From contig NZ_CP054861.1 of assembly GCF_013459645.1 (NCBI RefSeq), positions 3,274,001 to 3,338,000 on the forward strand: DNA of 64,000 bases, given 5' to 3'. Of the stretch, positions 1 through 9,311 are shown in pieces; position 1 is the first letter of the stretch, and the number at the start of each line of letters is the position of its first letter. The notes beneath the pieces are model-generated. The model saw only the letters and a list, made by a program, of their open reading frames with translations, was not told where the DNA came from and ran no database searches. The position numbers and the translations under genes were made by a program. The DNA comes from Martelella sp. NC20. Lineage in GTDB: Bacteria > Pseudomonadota > Alphaproteobacteria > Rhizobiales > Rhizobiaceae.

Positions 1-333
1 GATCGCCGACACCGATTCGAACAGCGACTGCGCGAAGGTCAGTTCGCCGCTCGCCAGATAGATCGGGATCGCGCCGATAAGGGCGAAAGTCATCCACAAC
101 AGGTTGACCAGGAAGAAGCCGAGTCGCCGGCTGAAGGCTGGCGGATTGCCGCGCATGGCAACCGCGGTGACCGCGCTCACGCCGCCGACCATGAAGCCGC
201 AAAGGGCGAAAACCTGCCAGTCGGCATTCGCGTAATAGAGGTCTACCATGGCCGGAACGAACATCGCGGCTGCGAGATAAATGCCGCAAATCGCCGCGAT
301 ATAGAAGGCAGACCGCAGAAGCGTGGCGTTCAA
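1..333 (-). CDS. trkH: TrkH-family potassium uptake protein, N-terminal part (cut by window edge)
   Basis: The reverse strand is open from a TTG at 333 to the window edge, giving 111 residues with no stop. The translation has hydrophobic stretches and the segments VDLYYANADWQVF and SRRLGFFLVNLLW followed by FAQSLFESVSA. These resemble the first membrane segments and first selectivity-filter approach of TrkH/KtrB potassium transporters. TrkH forms the membrane channel subunit of Trk uptake, working with the NAD-binding TrkA. Most of the protein lies outside the window, so the filter glycines cannot be checked. The start is chosen because it is the only initiator near the expected N-terminus; no strong Shine-Dalgarno sequence is evident. 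Confidence 0.7.
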   Translation of the reverse strand, partial: MNATLLRSAFYIAAICGIYLAAAMFVPAMVDLYYANADWQVFALCGFMVGGVSAVTAVAMRGNPPAFSRRLGFFLVNLLWMTFALIGAIPIYLASGELTFAQSLFESVSAI

Positions 334-436
334 GGGTCAGTTCCCTGTCATACTTTCTTGTCAGATACGGGCTTTTTCGTGACCCGGTTTGTATGCCATA
401 GCGGTGTCGTCGGACAAACTCAATGGGAAGCAGGAA

Positions 437-1693
437 ATGCGCGACAACGTGATAGCGGCCAAAACCGCGCTCAGAGATCTTTTCGATGCGACGCCGTTGC
501 AGCGCAACGCGCATCTGAGCGCGAAGTTCGACGCGGATATCTATCTGAAACGCGAGGACCTGTCGCCGGTGCGCTCCTACAAGCTGCGCGGCGCCTTTAA
601 TTTCATGCGCAAGCGCATGGGCGAGGCCGGGGGCGGGGCCTCGAAAGTGTTCGTCTGCGCGTCAGCCGGCAATCACGCCCAGGGCTTTGCCTTCTGCTGC
701 CGGCATTTCGGCGTCGAGGGCGTGGTCTTCATGCCGGTCACGACGCCGCAGCAGAAGATCGACAAGACCCGGACTTTCGGCGAAGGCTTCATCCGCATCG
801 AACTGGTCGGCGATATTTTCGATGTCTGCTATTCGGCCGCCCGCAAATTTGCGGCAGATAATGACGGCATCATGGTGCCGCCGTTCGACGATCCCGATAT
901 CATCGAGGGGCAGGCAACGGTTGCGAGCGAGATCGAGGATGCCTGGCCGGAACGGGACGGGTTGCCCGATCTGATCGTGATGCCGGTCGGCGGCGGCGGG
1001 CTGTCGGCAGGAATAACAAGCTATTTCGGCGATCGCCTGCCGGACGAGGCCTATCTGTTTGCCGAGCCGGAGGGCGCGCCGAGCCTGAAACGCTCGCTTG
1101 CCGACGGCGAGATCGTGACGCTCGCCGATGTCGACAATTTTGTGGACGGGGCTGCGGTCGGCCGCATCGGCGACGCCAATTTCGAAGCGCTCAAAAGGTT
1201 TTCGCCGGATCAGGTGATGGCGGTGCCGGAAAACGCGCTGTGCGTCACCATGACGGAGATGCTGAATGTCGAGGGCGTGGTGCTGGAGCCGGCGGGCGCG
1301 CTGGCGCTGACCGCGCTTGCCAGATTGCCGGCGGACAAGGTGCGCGGACGGAAGATCGTGGTTCTGGTTTCCGGCGGCAATTTCGATTTCGACCGGCTTC
1401 CCGATGTGAAGGAGCGCGCGATGCGCTATTCGGGACTGAAGAAATACCTGGTTCTGCGCCTGCCGCAGCGCCCGGGCGCGCTCAAGGATTTTCTCGCTCT
1501 TCTCGGGCCGGATGACGATATCGCGCGGTTCGAATACTTAAAGAAATCGGCGCGCAATTTCGGCTCCATCCTGATCGGCATCGAGACCTCGCGACCGGAG
1601 AACTTTCATGTCCTGTTTGAGAATTTTGCGCGAAACGGCTTGAAATATCAGGATATTACGGAAAACGAGATTCTCGCCAACCTGATCATCTGA
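437..1693 (+). CDS. ilvA: Threonine ammonia-lyase (threonine dehydratase), PLP-dependent
   Basis: This 418-residue enzyme would convert threonine to 2-oxobutanoate and ammonia, the first step toward isoleucine. The PLP lysine lies in SYKLRGAF near residue 49. The glycine-rich phosphate-binding loop VGGGGLSAG is near residue 185. A C-terminal regulatory ACT-like domain begins around residue 335 (YLVLRLPQRPGAL) and ends in DITENEILANLII. One regulatory domain is typical of the shorter IlvA class. The frame is open from a TTG at 389, but the ATG at 437 follows AAGCAGGAA and matches the usual family start. It stands alone between trkH and the hlyU-like gene. Confidence 0.9.
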   Translation: MRDNVIAAKTALRDLFDATPLQRNAHLSAKFDADIYLKREDLSPVRSYKLRGAFNFMRKRMGEAGGGASKVFVCASAGNHAQGFAFCCRHFGVEGVVFMPVTTPQQKIDKTRTFGEGFIRIELVGDIFDVCYSAARKFAADNDGIMVPPFDDPDIIEGQATVASEIEDAWPERDGLPDLIVMPVGGGGLSAGITSYFGDRLPDEAYLFAEPEGAPSLKRSLADGEIVTLADVDNFVDGAAVGRIGDANFEALKRFSPDQVMAVPENALCVTMTEMLNVEGVVLEPAGALALTALARLPADKVRGRKIVVLVSGGNFDFDRLPDVKERAMRYSGLKKYLVLRLPQRPGALKDFLALLGPDDDIARFEYLKKSARNFGSILIGIETSRPENFHVLFENFARNGLKYQDITENEILANLII

Positions 1694-1753
1694 CGGGCAG
1701 CGCTGGCGCAGCAGTCGCCGATCGGCTAGAAAGACAAAAAAGGAGTTTCGAAG

Positions 1754-2080
1754 ATGGCATCGTTTTTTTCTCGGATTGGCTCACTGTTTTCTGGCGGCGC
1801 CAGCGGCGAGGGGCGGGAAAACGAGCAGGCGGTGAAATCGATCGTCCACGAGGATTGCATCATCTTCGCCGAGCCGGTCAAGGAAGGGGCGCAGTATCGC
1901 CTTCAGGGACGAATCGAAAAAGAGGTGAGCGACGAGACCCTGACGCGCACCTTCATCCGCGCCGACCTGTTCTCCTCGCAGGACGAGGCGATCGAGTGGA
2001 CCTTCCGCAAGGGCAAGCAGATCATCGACCAGAACGGCAAGTCGTTGTTTTCCGACGGCGCCAAGAGCCGCACGGCGTAA
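1754..2080 (+). CDS. HlyU-family small protein
   Basis: This 108-residue protein has a short amphipathic N-terminus (FFSRIGSLFSGG) followed by a compact domain with AEPVKEGAQYRLQGRI, TFIRADLFSSQDEAI and KGKQIIDQNGKSLF. That pattern is the HlyU family. HlyU in Vibrio is described as a transcriptional activator, but the alphaproteobacterial members are mostly uncharacterised, so the role here is open. The start follows a strong AAAAAAGGAG Shine-Dalgarno. It is a single gene downstream of ilvA with a 60-bp gap. Confidence 0.75.
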   Translation: MASFFSRIGSLFSGGASGEGRENEQAVKSIVHEDCIIFAEPVKEGAQYRLQGRIEKEVSDETLTRTFIRADLFSSQDEAIEWTFRKGKQIIDQNGKSLFSDGAKSRTA

Positions 2081-2286
2081 ATTATTTCCCGCTCGCGGCA
2101 GCGAACAGCGGGGCAACAAACAGAGAGCGGATCGACGCCGGTTTGAGGGCGGACGAAATGCAGCGGAAACCGTCAGGCGCATGAGAGCTATCGTGCTGCC
2201 GCGGGCTGAAAGACGAGCATAATCGGGAACATTCCGCCCGCGCATCCTGCGCGGCGGAGTTGGCAATCGACGTTCGGAGCTGGGCG

Positions 2287-2514
2287 TCACATATGGAAGA
2301 GCAGCAAATAGCTGGTCAGAATAGCAATTCCAAAAAATGACAGCCATACGGGCATGTTGAATGATGCCGCGGCGGGCACCTGCGTGTTGCGCTCCCGTTC
2401 CATGACAGCGCCACCATGGGTTTCAAGCGCAACAAGGCTGTAGCTCCCGCAACGCCGGCAAACACGGCCGGTGTTCTGCACCATCATGCAATCACTGCAT
2501 TTGTAGTGAGCCAT
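2287..2514 (-). CDS. Small zinc-ribbon protein with C-terminal membrane anchor
   Basis: This 75-residue protein starts MAHYKCSDCM and has a second cysteine pair in VCRRCGSYS, so it can form a four-cysteine zinc ribbon near residues 6-22. After a charged linker, residues ~54-73 form one hydrophobic segment (WLSFFGIAILTSYLLLF), predicting a tail anchor with the ribbon in the cytoplasm. A GGAGGAAA-type Shine-Dalgarno precedes the ATG on the reverse strand (ccgccacggaggaaaac). I do not recognise a named family. A protein of similar layout is encoded in the prophage-like element at 42738-43007. Confidence 0.6.
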   Translation of the reverse strand: MAHYKCSDCMMVQNTGRVCRRCGSYSLVALETHGGAVMERERNTQVPAAASFNMPVWLSFFGIAILTSYLLLFHM

Positions 2515-2592
2515 AATAGTTTTCCTCCGTGGCGGAGTTTATTATGGATTTCTCCTGTAAGCAATATGATCTTCTGAAATACGTCATGGTAA

Positions 2593-3454
2593 ACGCATAA
2601 GATATTTGCGTTTTTTACCAGATGGTCAATTGCTGACCGGGCCTTCGTTCAAACTGCGGATGGCTTCACCTTTCTGGTGAAGTCTGTTGGTGAGACCTTC
2701 TATAACAACGACAGCTCTTCCGTTTCCTTTACCATTGTTTCTATTTCGGGCGGCGACGCGGTCGTCGGCAGTCCGGTCGCGGATGGCACGACATATTTTC
2801 CGGTAGCGCAGCAGACGACACGCTTCGAAGACGACTTCTTCAGCTCCGGCTCGGCAGCAGGAAATCCCCAGCCGCCAGCTGCCGTCGTCGGACCCAACGC
2901 CGTCAAGCAGGTTGTTTTTTGGCCGCAATGGCGCCCTCTTCGTTCCACCGCGCTCAGGCGGAGATGGAGAGGACGGCCCCGAACAGGTTGTGACGCTCTC
3001 CAGCGACGTCGAAACAACGTCGAATATCGGTTGGGAAGTCGGCGGCATCGGCGGCAATCTTCTGGTCTCGCTCATCGGGAGTGCTGGCAATGGCGGAACG
3101 GTGAGCGTCAGCAATGGCGGCACCACGGGTACGGGTGACGATGTCGCCGTGCTCGCCGATGCGGATATCCTTGTCACCACCGGTCCGGCGGATATCGAAG
3201 AGCCAACGGATGAAAGCTTCGAACAGAAGCTGCGTGATGTGCTTGGCGCGACGGCCGTGGACTTCATCGAGTTGCAGGTCGACACCTTCGGTTTGAAAAC
3301 GCTGATGGTCGATGCCGGCCTGTTTGAAGATGATGATGTCGTTTCAGATACGGAAGGTCGTCCATTCTGGATGGACATCGTCAGCTTCTCCGTCGGTTCT
3401 TCGATGCAATCTTATGGCTGCGCGCTTGGCCTTCCACTTGCGCTTTCGATATGA
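2593..3454 (+). pseudogene. Frameshifted remnant of a Gly/Thr/Ser-rich exoprotein or autotransporter passenger
   Basis: Two overlapping frames form one coherent product if one T is removed from the T6 run at about 2911-2916. The first frame carries ADGFTFLVKSVGETF and ends at the run near NAVKQVVF. The second continues GRNGALFVPPRSGG, then low-complexity Gly/Asn/Thr-rich sequence such as GNGGTVSVSNGGTT. Such composition is usual in bacterial surface passengers. No credible start codon with a ribosome site lies upstream, and the 3' part ends without a beta-barrel. The most economical reading is a truncated, frameshifted remnant. An indel in the assembly could explain the frame change but not the missing ends. 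Confidence 0.45.
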
Positions 3455-3518
3455 GTTGGGCACAAGAGGGCCGCTGGGAAAACAGCCGGCTACCCTTTTT
3501 AATTCTGGAAGCTTCATC

Positions 3519-4802
3519 ATGCTCGATATCAAATGGATTCGCGAAAACCCGGAGGCGCTCGACAAGGCGCTTGCCGCGCGCGGCGCCAGGCCGCTTGCCG
3601 CAGAAATCGTCGATCTGGATGAAAAGCGCCGTTCCGTGGTGCAGCGCCTCCAGGAAATGCAATCCCGCCGCAACGCCGCATCCAAGGAGATCGGCATGGC
3701 GATGGGCCGCAAGGATACCGCGCTTGCCGAGAAGCTGAAGGCCGAGGTCTCGGAACTCAAGACCGCGATGCCGACGCTGGAGACCGAGGAGCGCGCGGCG
3801 ACCGCAGCCCTTGACGACCTTCTCGCGGGCATTCCCAATGTGCCGCTCGACGACGTGCCGGTCGGCGCGGACGAGGAGGCGAATGTCGAAATCCGCCAGT
3901 GGGGCCAGAAACCCGGCTGGAACCATGCCGCGAAAGAGCATTTCGAAATCGGCGAGGCGCTCGGGGGCATGGATTTCGAACGCGCCGCCAAGCTTTCCGG
4001 CTCGCGCTTCACGGTGCTGACCGGCGCATTCGCCCGGCTGGAGCGCGCGCTTGGCCAGTTCATGATCGACATGCACACCACCGAGCACGGTTACCTTGAG
4101 GTCAGCCCGCCGCTTCTGGTGCGTGACGAGGCGCTGTTCGGAACCGGGCAATTGCCGAAATTCGCCGACGATCTGTTCAAGGCCTCGGATGATCGCTGGA
4201 TGATCCCGACGGCGGAGGTGCCGCTCACCAATCTGGTTGCGGGCGAAATCCTGCCGGCGGAGGAACTGCCGTTGCGTTATTCCGCGCTCACCTATTGCTT
4301 CCGCTCGGAGGCGGGGTCTGCCGGCCGTGATACCCGCGGCATGCTGCGCCAGCACCAGTTCCTGAAATGCGAAATGGTCTCGATCACCGACGCCGACAAT
4401 TCGCTCGATGAGCTGGAGCGGATGACGGCGGCGGCCGAGGATGTGCTGAAGAAGCTCGGCCTGCATTACCGCGTGATGGCGCTTTCGACCGGCGATATGG
4501 GCTTTTCGGCGCGCAAGACCTATGACATCGAGGTCTGGTTGCCGGGGCAGGACAGCTATCGCGAAATCTCGTCCTGCTCGGTGTGCGGCGATTTCCAGGC
4601 GCGGCGCATGAATGCGCGCTATCGCGGCAAGGATGAGAAGCAGACACGGTTCGTGCATACGCTGAACGGTTCCGGCGTGGCGGTCGGCCGGGCGCTGATC
4701 GCCGTCGTCGAGAATTATCTCAACGAAGACGGTTCTGTCACGGTTCCGGATGTGCTGGTGCCTTATATGGGCGGCATGACCCGCATCGAAACGGCGAAGT
4801 GA
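3519..4802 (+). CDS. serS: Serine--tRNA ligase
   Basis: This 427-residue class II aminoacyl-tRNA synthetase charges tRNA-Ser and tRNA-Sec. Residues 1-100 form the long antiparallel coiled-coil arm that grips the long variable arm of tRNA-Ser ([18 protein letters not shown] then charged heptads). The catalytic core follows with motif 2 around [19 protein letters not shown] and QHQFLKCEM, and motif 3 near [18 protein letters not shown]. Length fits the family exactly. The ATG at 3519 gives the canonical MLDIKWIR start. surE follows after 7 bp, suggesting a serS-surE-pcm transcription unit, an arrangement common in alphaproteobacteria. Confidence 0.97.
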   Translation: MLDIKWIRENPEALDKALAARGARPLAAEIVDLDEKRRSVVQRLQEMQSRRNAASKEIGMAMGRKDTALAEKLKAEVSELKTAMPTLETEERAATAALDDLLAGIPNVPLDDVPVGADEEANVEIRQWGQKPGWNHAAKEHFEIGEALGGMDFERAAKLSGSRFTVLTGAFARLERALGQFMIDMHTTEHGYLEVSPPLLVRDEALFGTGQLPKFADDLFKASDDRWMIPTAEVPLTNLVAGEILPAEELPLRYSALTYCFRSEAGSAGRDTRGMLRQHQFLKCEMVSITDADNSLDELERMTAAAEDVLKKLGLHYRVMALSTGDMGFSARKTYDIEVWLPGQDSYREISSCSVCGDFQARRMNARYRGKDEKQTRFVHTLNGSGVAVGRALIAVVENYLNEDGSVTVPDVLVPYMGGMTRIETAK

Positions 4803-4809
4803 GAGCGAC

Positions 4810-5568
4810 ATGCGCATATTGCTGACCAATGACGACGGCATTCACGGACCCGGCCTTGCCGTGCTGCAGGCGCTTGCCGCCCAACTTTCCGACGATGTCT
4901 GGACGGTGGCGCCGGAGACCGACCAGAGCGGCCTTGCCCATTCTCTGACCTTGTCGGAACCGCTGAGGCTGCGGCAGATGGGCGAGAAGCAATATGCGCT
5001 GCGCGGCACGCCGACCGATTGCGTGATCATGGCCGTGCGCGAAGTGCTGCCCGAGCCGCCGGATCTGATCCTTTCGGGCATCAATTCCGGCGCCAACATG
5101 GCCGACGACGTCACCTATTCCGGCACGATCGCCGCAGCCATCGAGGGGACGATGCAGGGCGTTCGCTCGATCGCGCTCAGCCAGACCGGCAATTACGACA
5201 ATGGCCGGCGGTATTTCCCCTGGGAAGTGGCCGAGCGCCACGCCCCGTCGCTGATCGACAAACTGCTGTCGCTCGAACTTCCCGAGGGCACGTTTCTCAA
5301 CGTCAATTTCCCGTGCTGCGCGCCCGACGACGTCAGGGGCGTCAGGGTCACGGCGCAGGGCAAGCTCGAATCGGGGCTTTCGGTCGACAAGCGGAGCGAT
5401 GGCCGGGGGCTGCCCTATTACTGGCTGACCTTCCGCGAGCGCCTCAGCGCCTTTGCCGACGACAGCGATCTGCAGGCGATCGGAGAGAACTATCTGTCGG
5501 TAACGCCGCTGAAGCTCGACTTGACCGACCATGCGGTTCGCGACAGGATCAAGGCGGCGCTCGGGTGA
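4810..5568 (+). CDS. surE: 5'/3'-nucleotidase SurE
   Basis: This 252-residue metal-dependent phosphatase acts on nucleoside monophosphates and is linked to stationary-phase survival. The N-terminus [16 protein letters not shown] carries the paired metal-binding aspartates of the family. [19 protein letters not shown] supplies the conserved Ser/Asn-rich active-site segment, and NVNFP is a further family motif near residue 165. It starts 7 bp after serS and lies 11 bp before pcm; the surE-pcm pairing is a classical conserved neighbourhood. Confidence 0.96.
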   Translation: MRILLTNDDGIHGPGLAVLQALAAQLSDDVWTVAPETDQSGLAHSLTLSEPLRLRQMGEKQYALRGTPTDCVIMAVREVLPEPPDLILSGINSGANMADDVTYSGTIAAAIEGTMQGVRSIALSQTGNYDNGRRYFPWEVAERHAPSLIDKLLSLELPEGTFLNVNFPCCAPDDVRGVRVTAQGKLESGLSVDKRSDGRGLPYYWLTFRERLSAFADDSDLQAIGENYLSVTPLKLDLTDHAVRDRIKAALG

Positions 5569-5579
5569 TTTGAAAAGGT

Positions 5580-6239
5580 ATGGCTGTGGCGACGAAGCTT
5601 CAGGAACGGGAAGGGTTTGCGGCCCTCGTCATGCGTCTTCGCGCCGGCGGCGTCACCAATCTCGACCTGTTGTCGGCGGTCGAGGCGACGCCGCGCTCGC
5701 TGTTCACGCCCTCGCATATGGCGCCCTATGCCTATAGCGGTCGCTCGGTGCCGATCGAATGCGGGGCGTTCATGGAAAGCGCCGATCTCGCCATTCGCCT
5801 GATCGATATCCTGAAGATCAAGCCCGGACAGCGCGTGCTCGAAGTCGGCACGGGCTCGGGCTATACCGCCGCCATCATGGGCCGCATCGCCGAGCGGGTG
5901 CTGACGGTCGAGCGCTATCGCACGCTCGCCGAACTCGCGCGCAAGCGCCTTGCCGAACTTTCGCTTCAAAGGGTGGTCGTGCGGCAGGCCGATGGCCGCG
6001 AGGGGATGACCGGCGAGGGGACCTTCGACCGCATTCTCTATACCGTGGCGCTGCCGGAAATACCGCGCGTCCGCGTCGAGCAACTCGTATCCAACGGCGT
6101 CATCATGGCGCCGCTGCTCAGGGAAGGCGCTTTGCCGCTGATGGTGCGCATGACGCGAATCGGAAGCCGTTTCGAACGCGAGGACCTGTTCGAGGTTCCC
6201 TATCTTCCCGCCGAGCGCGGACTTTCCAAGGCTCTTTAG
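5580..6239 (+). CDS. pcm: Protein-L-isoaspartate O-methyltransferase
   Basis: This 219-residue SAM-dependent enzyme would methylate isoaspartyl residues and start repair of damaged proteins. The SAM-binding motif I is VLEVGTGSGYTAAIMG near residue 90, and a following acidic strand end (VLTVERYR) is the motif that holds the ribose. The C-terminal motif FDRILYTVALPEIP takes the place of the usual post-I region. It is the third gene of the serS-surE-pcm run. A few family positions are altered (YTVALPEIP where TAAAPEIP is common), so a PCMT-family methyltransferase with another target remains possible. Confidence 0.88.
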   Translation: MAVATKLQEREGFAALVMRLRAGGVTNLDLLSAVEATPRSLFTPSHMAPYAYSGRSVPIECGAFMESADLAIRLIDILKIKPGQRVLEVGTGSGYTAAIMGRIAERVLTVERYRTLAELARKRLAELSLQRVVVRQADGREGMTGEGTFDRILYTVALPEIPRVRVEQLVSNGVIMAPLLREGALPLMVRMTRIGSRFEREDLFEVPYLPAERGLSKAL

Positions 6240-6381
6240 CGCTCCGGTTTTCCGGCGGATCGGGCGCCGGTTTCCTTTTTTATCGCTGAATTTTGCGCTC
6301 GTTCGTCGGCTTTAACCGTGCGGTAACTCTGATGTGGTTAAAACCGCTGCAGTAAAGAGTTCAAGCGTACAGGGTCGGTTC

Positions 6382-7866
6382 ATGCGTATTTCTGGGCTGC
6401 CGGAAGTCGGCAAAGCAACACAAGGCGTACTCCTCGTTTCGTCGCTGGCCATTTTGGCCGCCGGGTGCAGTTCTGAAACCTCCCGCCTGAGCAATGGGCC
6501 GGATACGATGACCACCGGCTCGGTCGTTCCGCAATATCAGCAGCTCGTGCCGCCCGCCAATGTCGGCGGCGGTGGCTATCAGTCTATGCCCTCGGCCGGC
6601 CAGGCTGTTGTCAGCAACCAGCCGATCAATACCGCGACCACCGCAGGTTCGGGCGCGCGGATGGCGACCACGCCGGTGACGGTGCAGAGCAACGCGCTGC
6701 CGCCGCCGGTAGCCGCGCCGGTGCAGACGGCGGCTTTGGCGCAGCCCGCCAACCCTGCGCCGCAGCCGGCCGCTGTCGGCGCGCCGAGTTCGCTGCCCTC
6801 CAGCACCCAGGACGTGGCGACCCGGCGGGTGATGATGCGCTCGGATGAATCGCTATCCGCCTTTGCCAGCCGCAACGGCGTCAGCGAACAGGATATCCTC
6901 AGGCTGAACGGGTTCACCAGCGCTTCGCAGGTCCGCCCCGGCCAGGTTCTCGTCGTTCCGGTGATCTCCAGTCAGCCATCGGTCGCCAAATCCGCGAGCC
7001 AGACCCAGGGTCTGCCGCCGGCAGCTCCCACGCAGCTTCCTTCCGATACGCCCGACCAGCGCGTCGCGGTTCTGCCGGGCACGGCCGGCGTTCGCGAGCG
7101 CCAGAGCGTGGACGCGACCAGCAGCGCGTCGCCCGCCCGCAACGGCGAAAGCGGTGACGGCAATGTCTACACCGTGAAAAGCGGCGACAGCCTTTATACG
7201 ATCGCGAAATCCTATGGCGTCACGGTTGATTCGCTGAAGGCCGCCAATGGCCTGAGTTCCGCCAATATCCGCATCGGCCAGAAGCTTGCGATCCCGAGCC
7301 AGGGCGCTCCGGCCCAGCCGGTGGCGCCGGTCGAGACTGCTGCCGCCCCGACAACGCCGGTCAACAAGACCGCGCAGACCGGCGACAGCCCCAAACCCTA
7401 TCAGCCGCCGGCCGCCGAAAAGACCGCCGTCGTCGAGGAGGTCGCCGTTCGCTCCGATGCGGGCGAAGTGGTGCCGGAAGGCACCGGAATTGCGACCTAT
7501 CGCTGGCCGGTCAAGGGCGCGGTCGTCGTTGGCTTCGGCCAGCCCTACGGCGATGACATCAGCGAGGGGATCGATATTTCGGTTCCCCAGGGCACGCCGA
7601 TCAAGGCCGCCGAAAACGGCGTCGTGGTCTATGCCGATGACGGGCTTTCCGACTACGGCAACGCTATCCTGATCCGCCATGACGACGGCAGGGTGACGGT
7701 CTACGGCTATGCCGAGGAACTGACGGTCAAGCGCGGCGACAGCGTCCAGCGCGGCCAGACCATCGCCACATCCGGCATGAGCGGCAAGGCGCAGCGCCCG
7801 ATGGTTCACTTCGAGGTCCGCGACAACACCACCGCCGTCGATCCGATGCCGTTCCTCAACGGTTGA
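6382..7866 (+). CDS. LysM/M23 lipoprotein, NlpD-like murein hydrolase activator
   Basis: This 494-residue predicted lipoprotein has a signal peptide ending in a lipobox (LAAGCSS, cysteine near residue 26). A long Pro/Ala/Gln-rich linker leads to a first LysM-like segment (DESLSAFASRNGVSEQDILRL) and a clear second LysM domain (YTVKSGDSLYTIAKSYGV). The C-terminal M23 (LytM) domain spans roughly residues 375-490. In the M23 domain the usual metal histidines are only partly visible (DDGRVTVYGYAEE where HGN is expected, MVHFEVR where HLHFE is expected). This fits a catalytically inactive activator of division amidases such as NlpD/EnvC/DipM rather than an active endopeptidase. ATG 6382 is preferred over GTG 6334 because it gives a proper signal peptide. 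Confidence 0.87.
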   Translation: MRISGLPEVGKATQGVLLVSSLAILAAGCSSETSRLSNGPDTMTTGSVVPQYQQLVPPANVGGGGYQSMPSAGQAVVSNQPINTATTAGSGARMATTPVTVQSNALPPPVAAPVQTAALAQPANPAPQPAAVGAPSSLPSSTQDVATRRVMMRSDESLSAFASRNGVSEQDILRLNGFTSASQVRPGQVLVVPVISSQPSVAKSASQTQGLPPAAPTQLPSDTPDQRVAVLPGTAGVRERQSVDATSSASPARNGESGDGNVYTVKSGDSLYTIAKSYGVTVDSLKAANGLSSANIRIGQKLAIPSQGAPAQPVAPVETAAAPTTPVNKTAQTGDSPKPYQPPAAEKTAVVEEVAVRSDAGEVVPEGTGIATYRWPVKGAVVVGFGQPYGDDISEGIDISVPQGTPIKAAENGVVVYADDGLSDYGNAILIRHDDGRVTVYGYAEELTVKRGDSVQRGQTIATSGMSGKAQRPMVHFEVRDNTTAVDPMPFLNG

Positions 7867-7971
7867 GAAGGCTCTCACCACCAGATAGCTCCGCGGCGCC
7901 GAACGGCGCCGTCAGACTGCTGACAAAGCAAGAGGCCTTGACCATCATTTGTCATCGGCCCCTCGTCTTGT

Positions 7972-8083
7972 GTCATGCTCGGACTTGATCCGAGCATCCA
8001 GGCGGCTTGTCATATTGAATTTGCCAAGAACGACAGCGCCTCTGCCGAGCGGCCTGGATCCTCGTGTCAAGCACGAGGATGAC
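7972..8083. repeat. RIME-like palindromic intergenic element, copy 1
   Basis: The element is 112 bp, bounded by GTCAT and ATGAC. It consists of two hairpin-forming units, at 7975-7997 (arms ATGCTCGGA/TCCGAGCAT) and 8058-8080 (arms ATCCTCGTG/CACGAGGAT), separated by about 60 bp. A copy with the same plan, size and termini lies at 20975-21085. It occupies most of the 436-bp gap between the lipoprotein gene and the ArsR-type gene, in which I see no gene. Elements of this design are known in rhizobia as RIME. Confidence 0.7.
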
Positions 8084-8259
8084 GCGGAATGTGGGGAGGC
8101 GTTTGTCAGAAAACTGGCGGCGCCGATCGGCATCGTGTTTTTTTGCATAATGTGCGGCTGATCAGGTTTGCTGCTTTGCTTACGCCGTCTTGCGGTGGTG
8201 TGCAGCGCCGCCCCTCTACTGTACCATGCTTCATCAACAGGCTTGCGCAACCTCCGCAA

Positions 8260-8287
8260 TCAATATAAACATATCTTTATATCTTGA
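8260..8287. promoter_or_regulatory. Candidate SahR-type operator
   Basis: A near-perfect AT-rich inverted repeat, ATATAAA (8263-8269), six bases, TTTATAT (8276-8282), is flanked by TCAA on the left and TTGA on the right. It lies 16-43 bp upstream of the start of the ArsR/methyltransferase gene, so a bound repressor would block that promoter. ArsR-family dimers bind such inverted repeats; the assignment to this gene is inferred from position. Confidence 0.55.
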
Positions 8288-8302
8288 TGAAGGCTTGGGG
8301 CG

Positions 8303-9307
8303 ATGGCGAAGTTCGATCTGGAAACCATGGTGGAGGTGCTGAAGGCGGTGGGCGAGCCCACACGGCTGCGGCTGATCGCGCTGCTTGCGGCCGGCGACCT
8401 CACGGTTTCGGATCTGACCGATATCCTCGGCCAGTCGCAGCCGCGCATTTCCCGGCATTTGAAACTGCTCGCCGAGGCCGGGCTGATCGACCGCTATCAG
8501 GAAGGCGCCTGGGCCTATTTCCGGCTCAGGGACGAGGGCTCGCCCGCCCGTCTCGTGCGCCAGCTTCTGGAGAACGCCTCGCAGGAGGATTCGGCGCTGA
8601 AGCGAGACCTCGCTCGTCTTGCGGCCGTCAAACAGGCGCGGGCGGAAAAGGCCGAGGCCTATTTCGCCCAGCATGCCGGCGAATGGGACCAGATGCGCCG
8701 TCTCCACATTTCCGAGGCCGAGGTGGAAAACTGCCTTGTCGGCCTGATCGGCGACAAGCCGGTGCAGAACATGCTCGATCTCGGCACGGGCACCGGGCGC
8801 ATGCTGCTTTTGCTGAAGGATGTCTATCGCCGCGCCGTCGGCATCGATGCCAGCCGCGACATGCTGGCCGTCGCCCGCGCCAATCTTGATGCCGAGGGCC
8901 TGACCCGCGCGGTCGTGCGGCTCGGCGATATCCTCAACCTACCGCTGGAAAGCGAGGATTTCGATCTGGTGATTATCCATCAGGTGCTGCATTTCCTCGA
9001 AAACCCGGACGTTGCGATCGCGGAGGCCGCGCGCGTGCTGCGCCCCGGCGGCCGGCTGGCGGTCATCGATTTCGCGCCGCACGATCTGGAATATCTGCGC
9101 GCCGACCATGCCCATCTGCGTCTCGGCTTCTCCCATCAGGCGATGGAGGACTGGATGCAGGCAGCCGGCCTCGATGTGGAAAAGGTGACCGATCTTCCCT
9201 TCGCGGCCGCAAGCGGACGTTCCCTGACGGTGACGGTCTGGCTTGCGCGCGATCCCCGCCTGCTTGTCGCCGGCGGCAATGAAAAGACTTTTGCGAGGAG
9301 TGTCTGA
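8303..9307 (+). CDS. ArsR-family regulator fused to a SAM/SAH-binding methyltransferase domain (SahR-like)
   Basis: This 334-residue protein has an N-terminal ArsR winged helix (residues ~5-95: GEPTRLRLIALLAAGDLTVSDL and SQPRISRHLKLLAEAGL). It lacks the metal-binding cysteine box of arsenic sensors. Residues ~140-300 form a class I methyltransferase fold with motif I in LDLGTGTGRML and a post-motif IIHQVLHFLENPD. This fusion matches SahR-type regulators, which sense S-adenosylhomocysteine and control the SAM cycle. metF follows after 4 bp, which supports that role. An ATP-independent methyltransferase with self-regulation is the alternative. An AT-rich palindrome lies just upstream. Confidence 0.83.
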   Translation: MAKFDLETMVEVLKAVGEPTRLRLIALLAAGDLTVSDLTDILGQSQPRISRHLKLLAEAGLIDRYQEGAWAYFRLRDEGSPARLVRQLLENASQEDSALKRDLARLAAVKQARAEKAEAYFAQHAGEWDQMRRLHISEAEVENCLVGLIGDKPVQNMLDLGTGTGRMLLLLKDVYRRAVGIDASRDMLAVARANLDAEGLTRAVVRLGDILNLPLESEDFDLVIIHQVLHFLENPDVAIAEAARVLRPGGRLAVIDFAPHDLEYLRADHAHLRLGFSHQAMEDWMQAAGLDVEKVTDLPFAAASGRSLTVTVWLARDPRLLVAGGNEKTFARSV

Positions 9308-9311
9308 GGCA

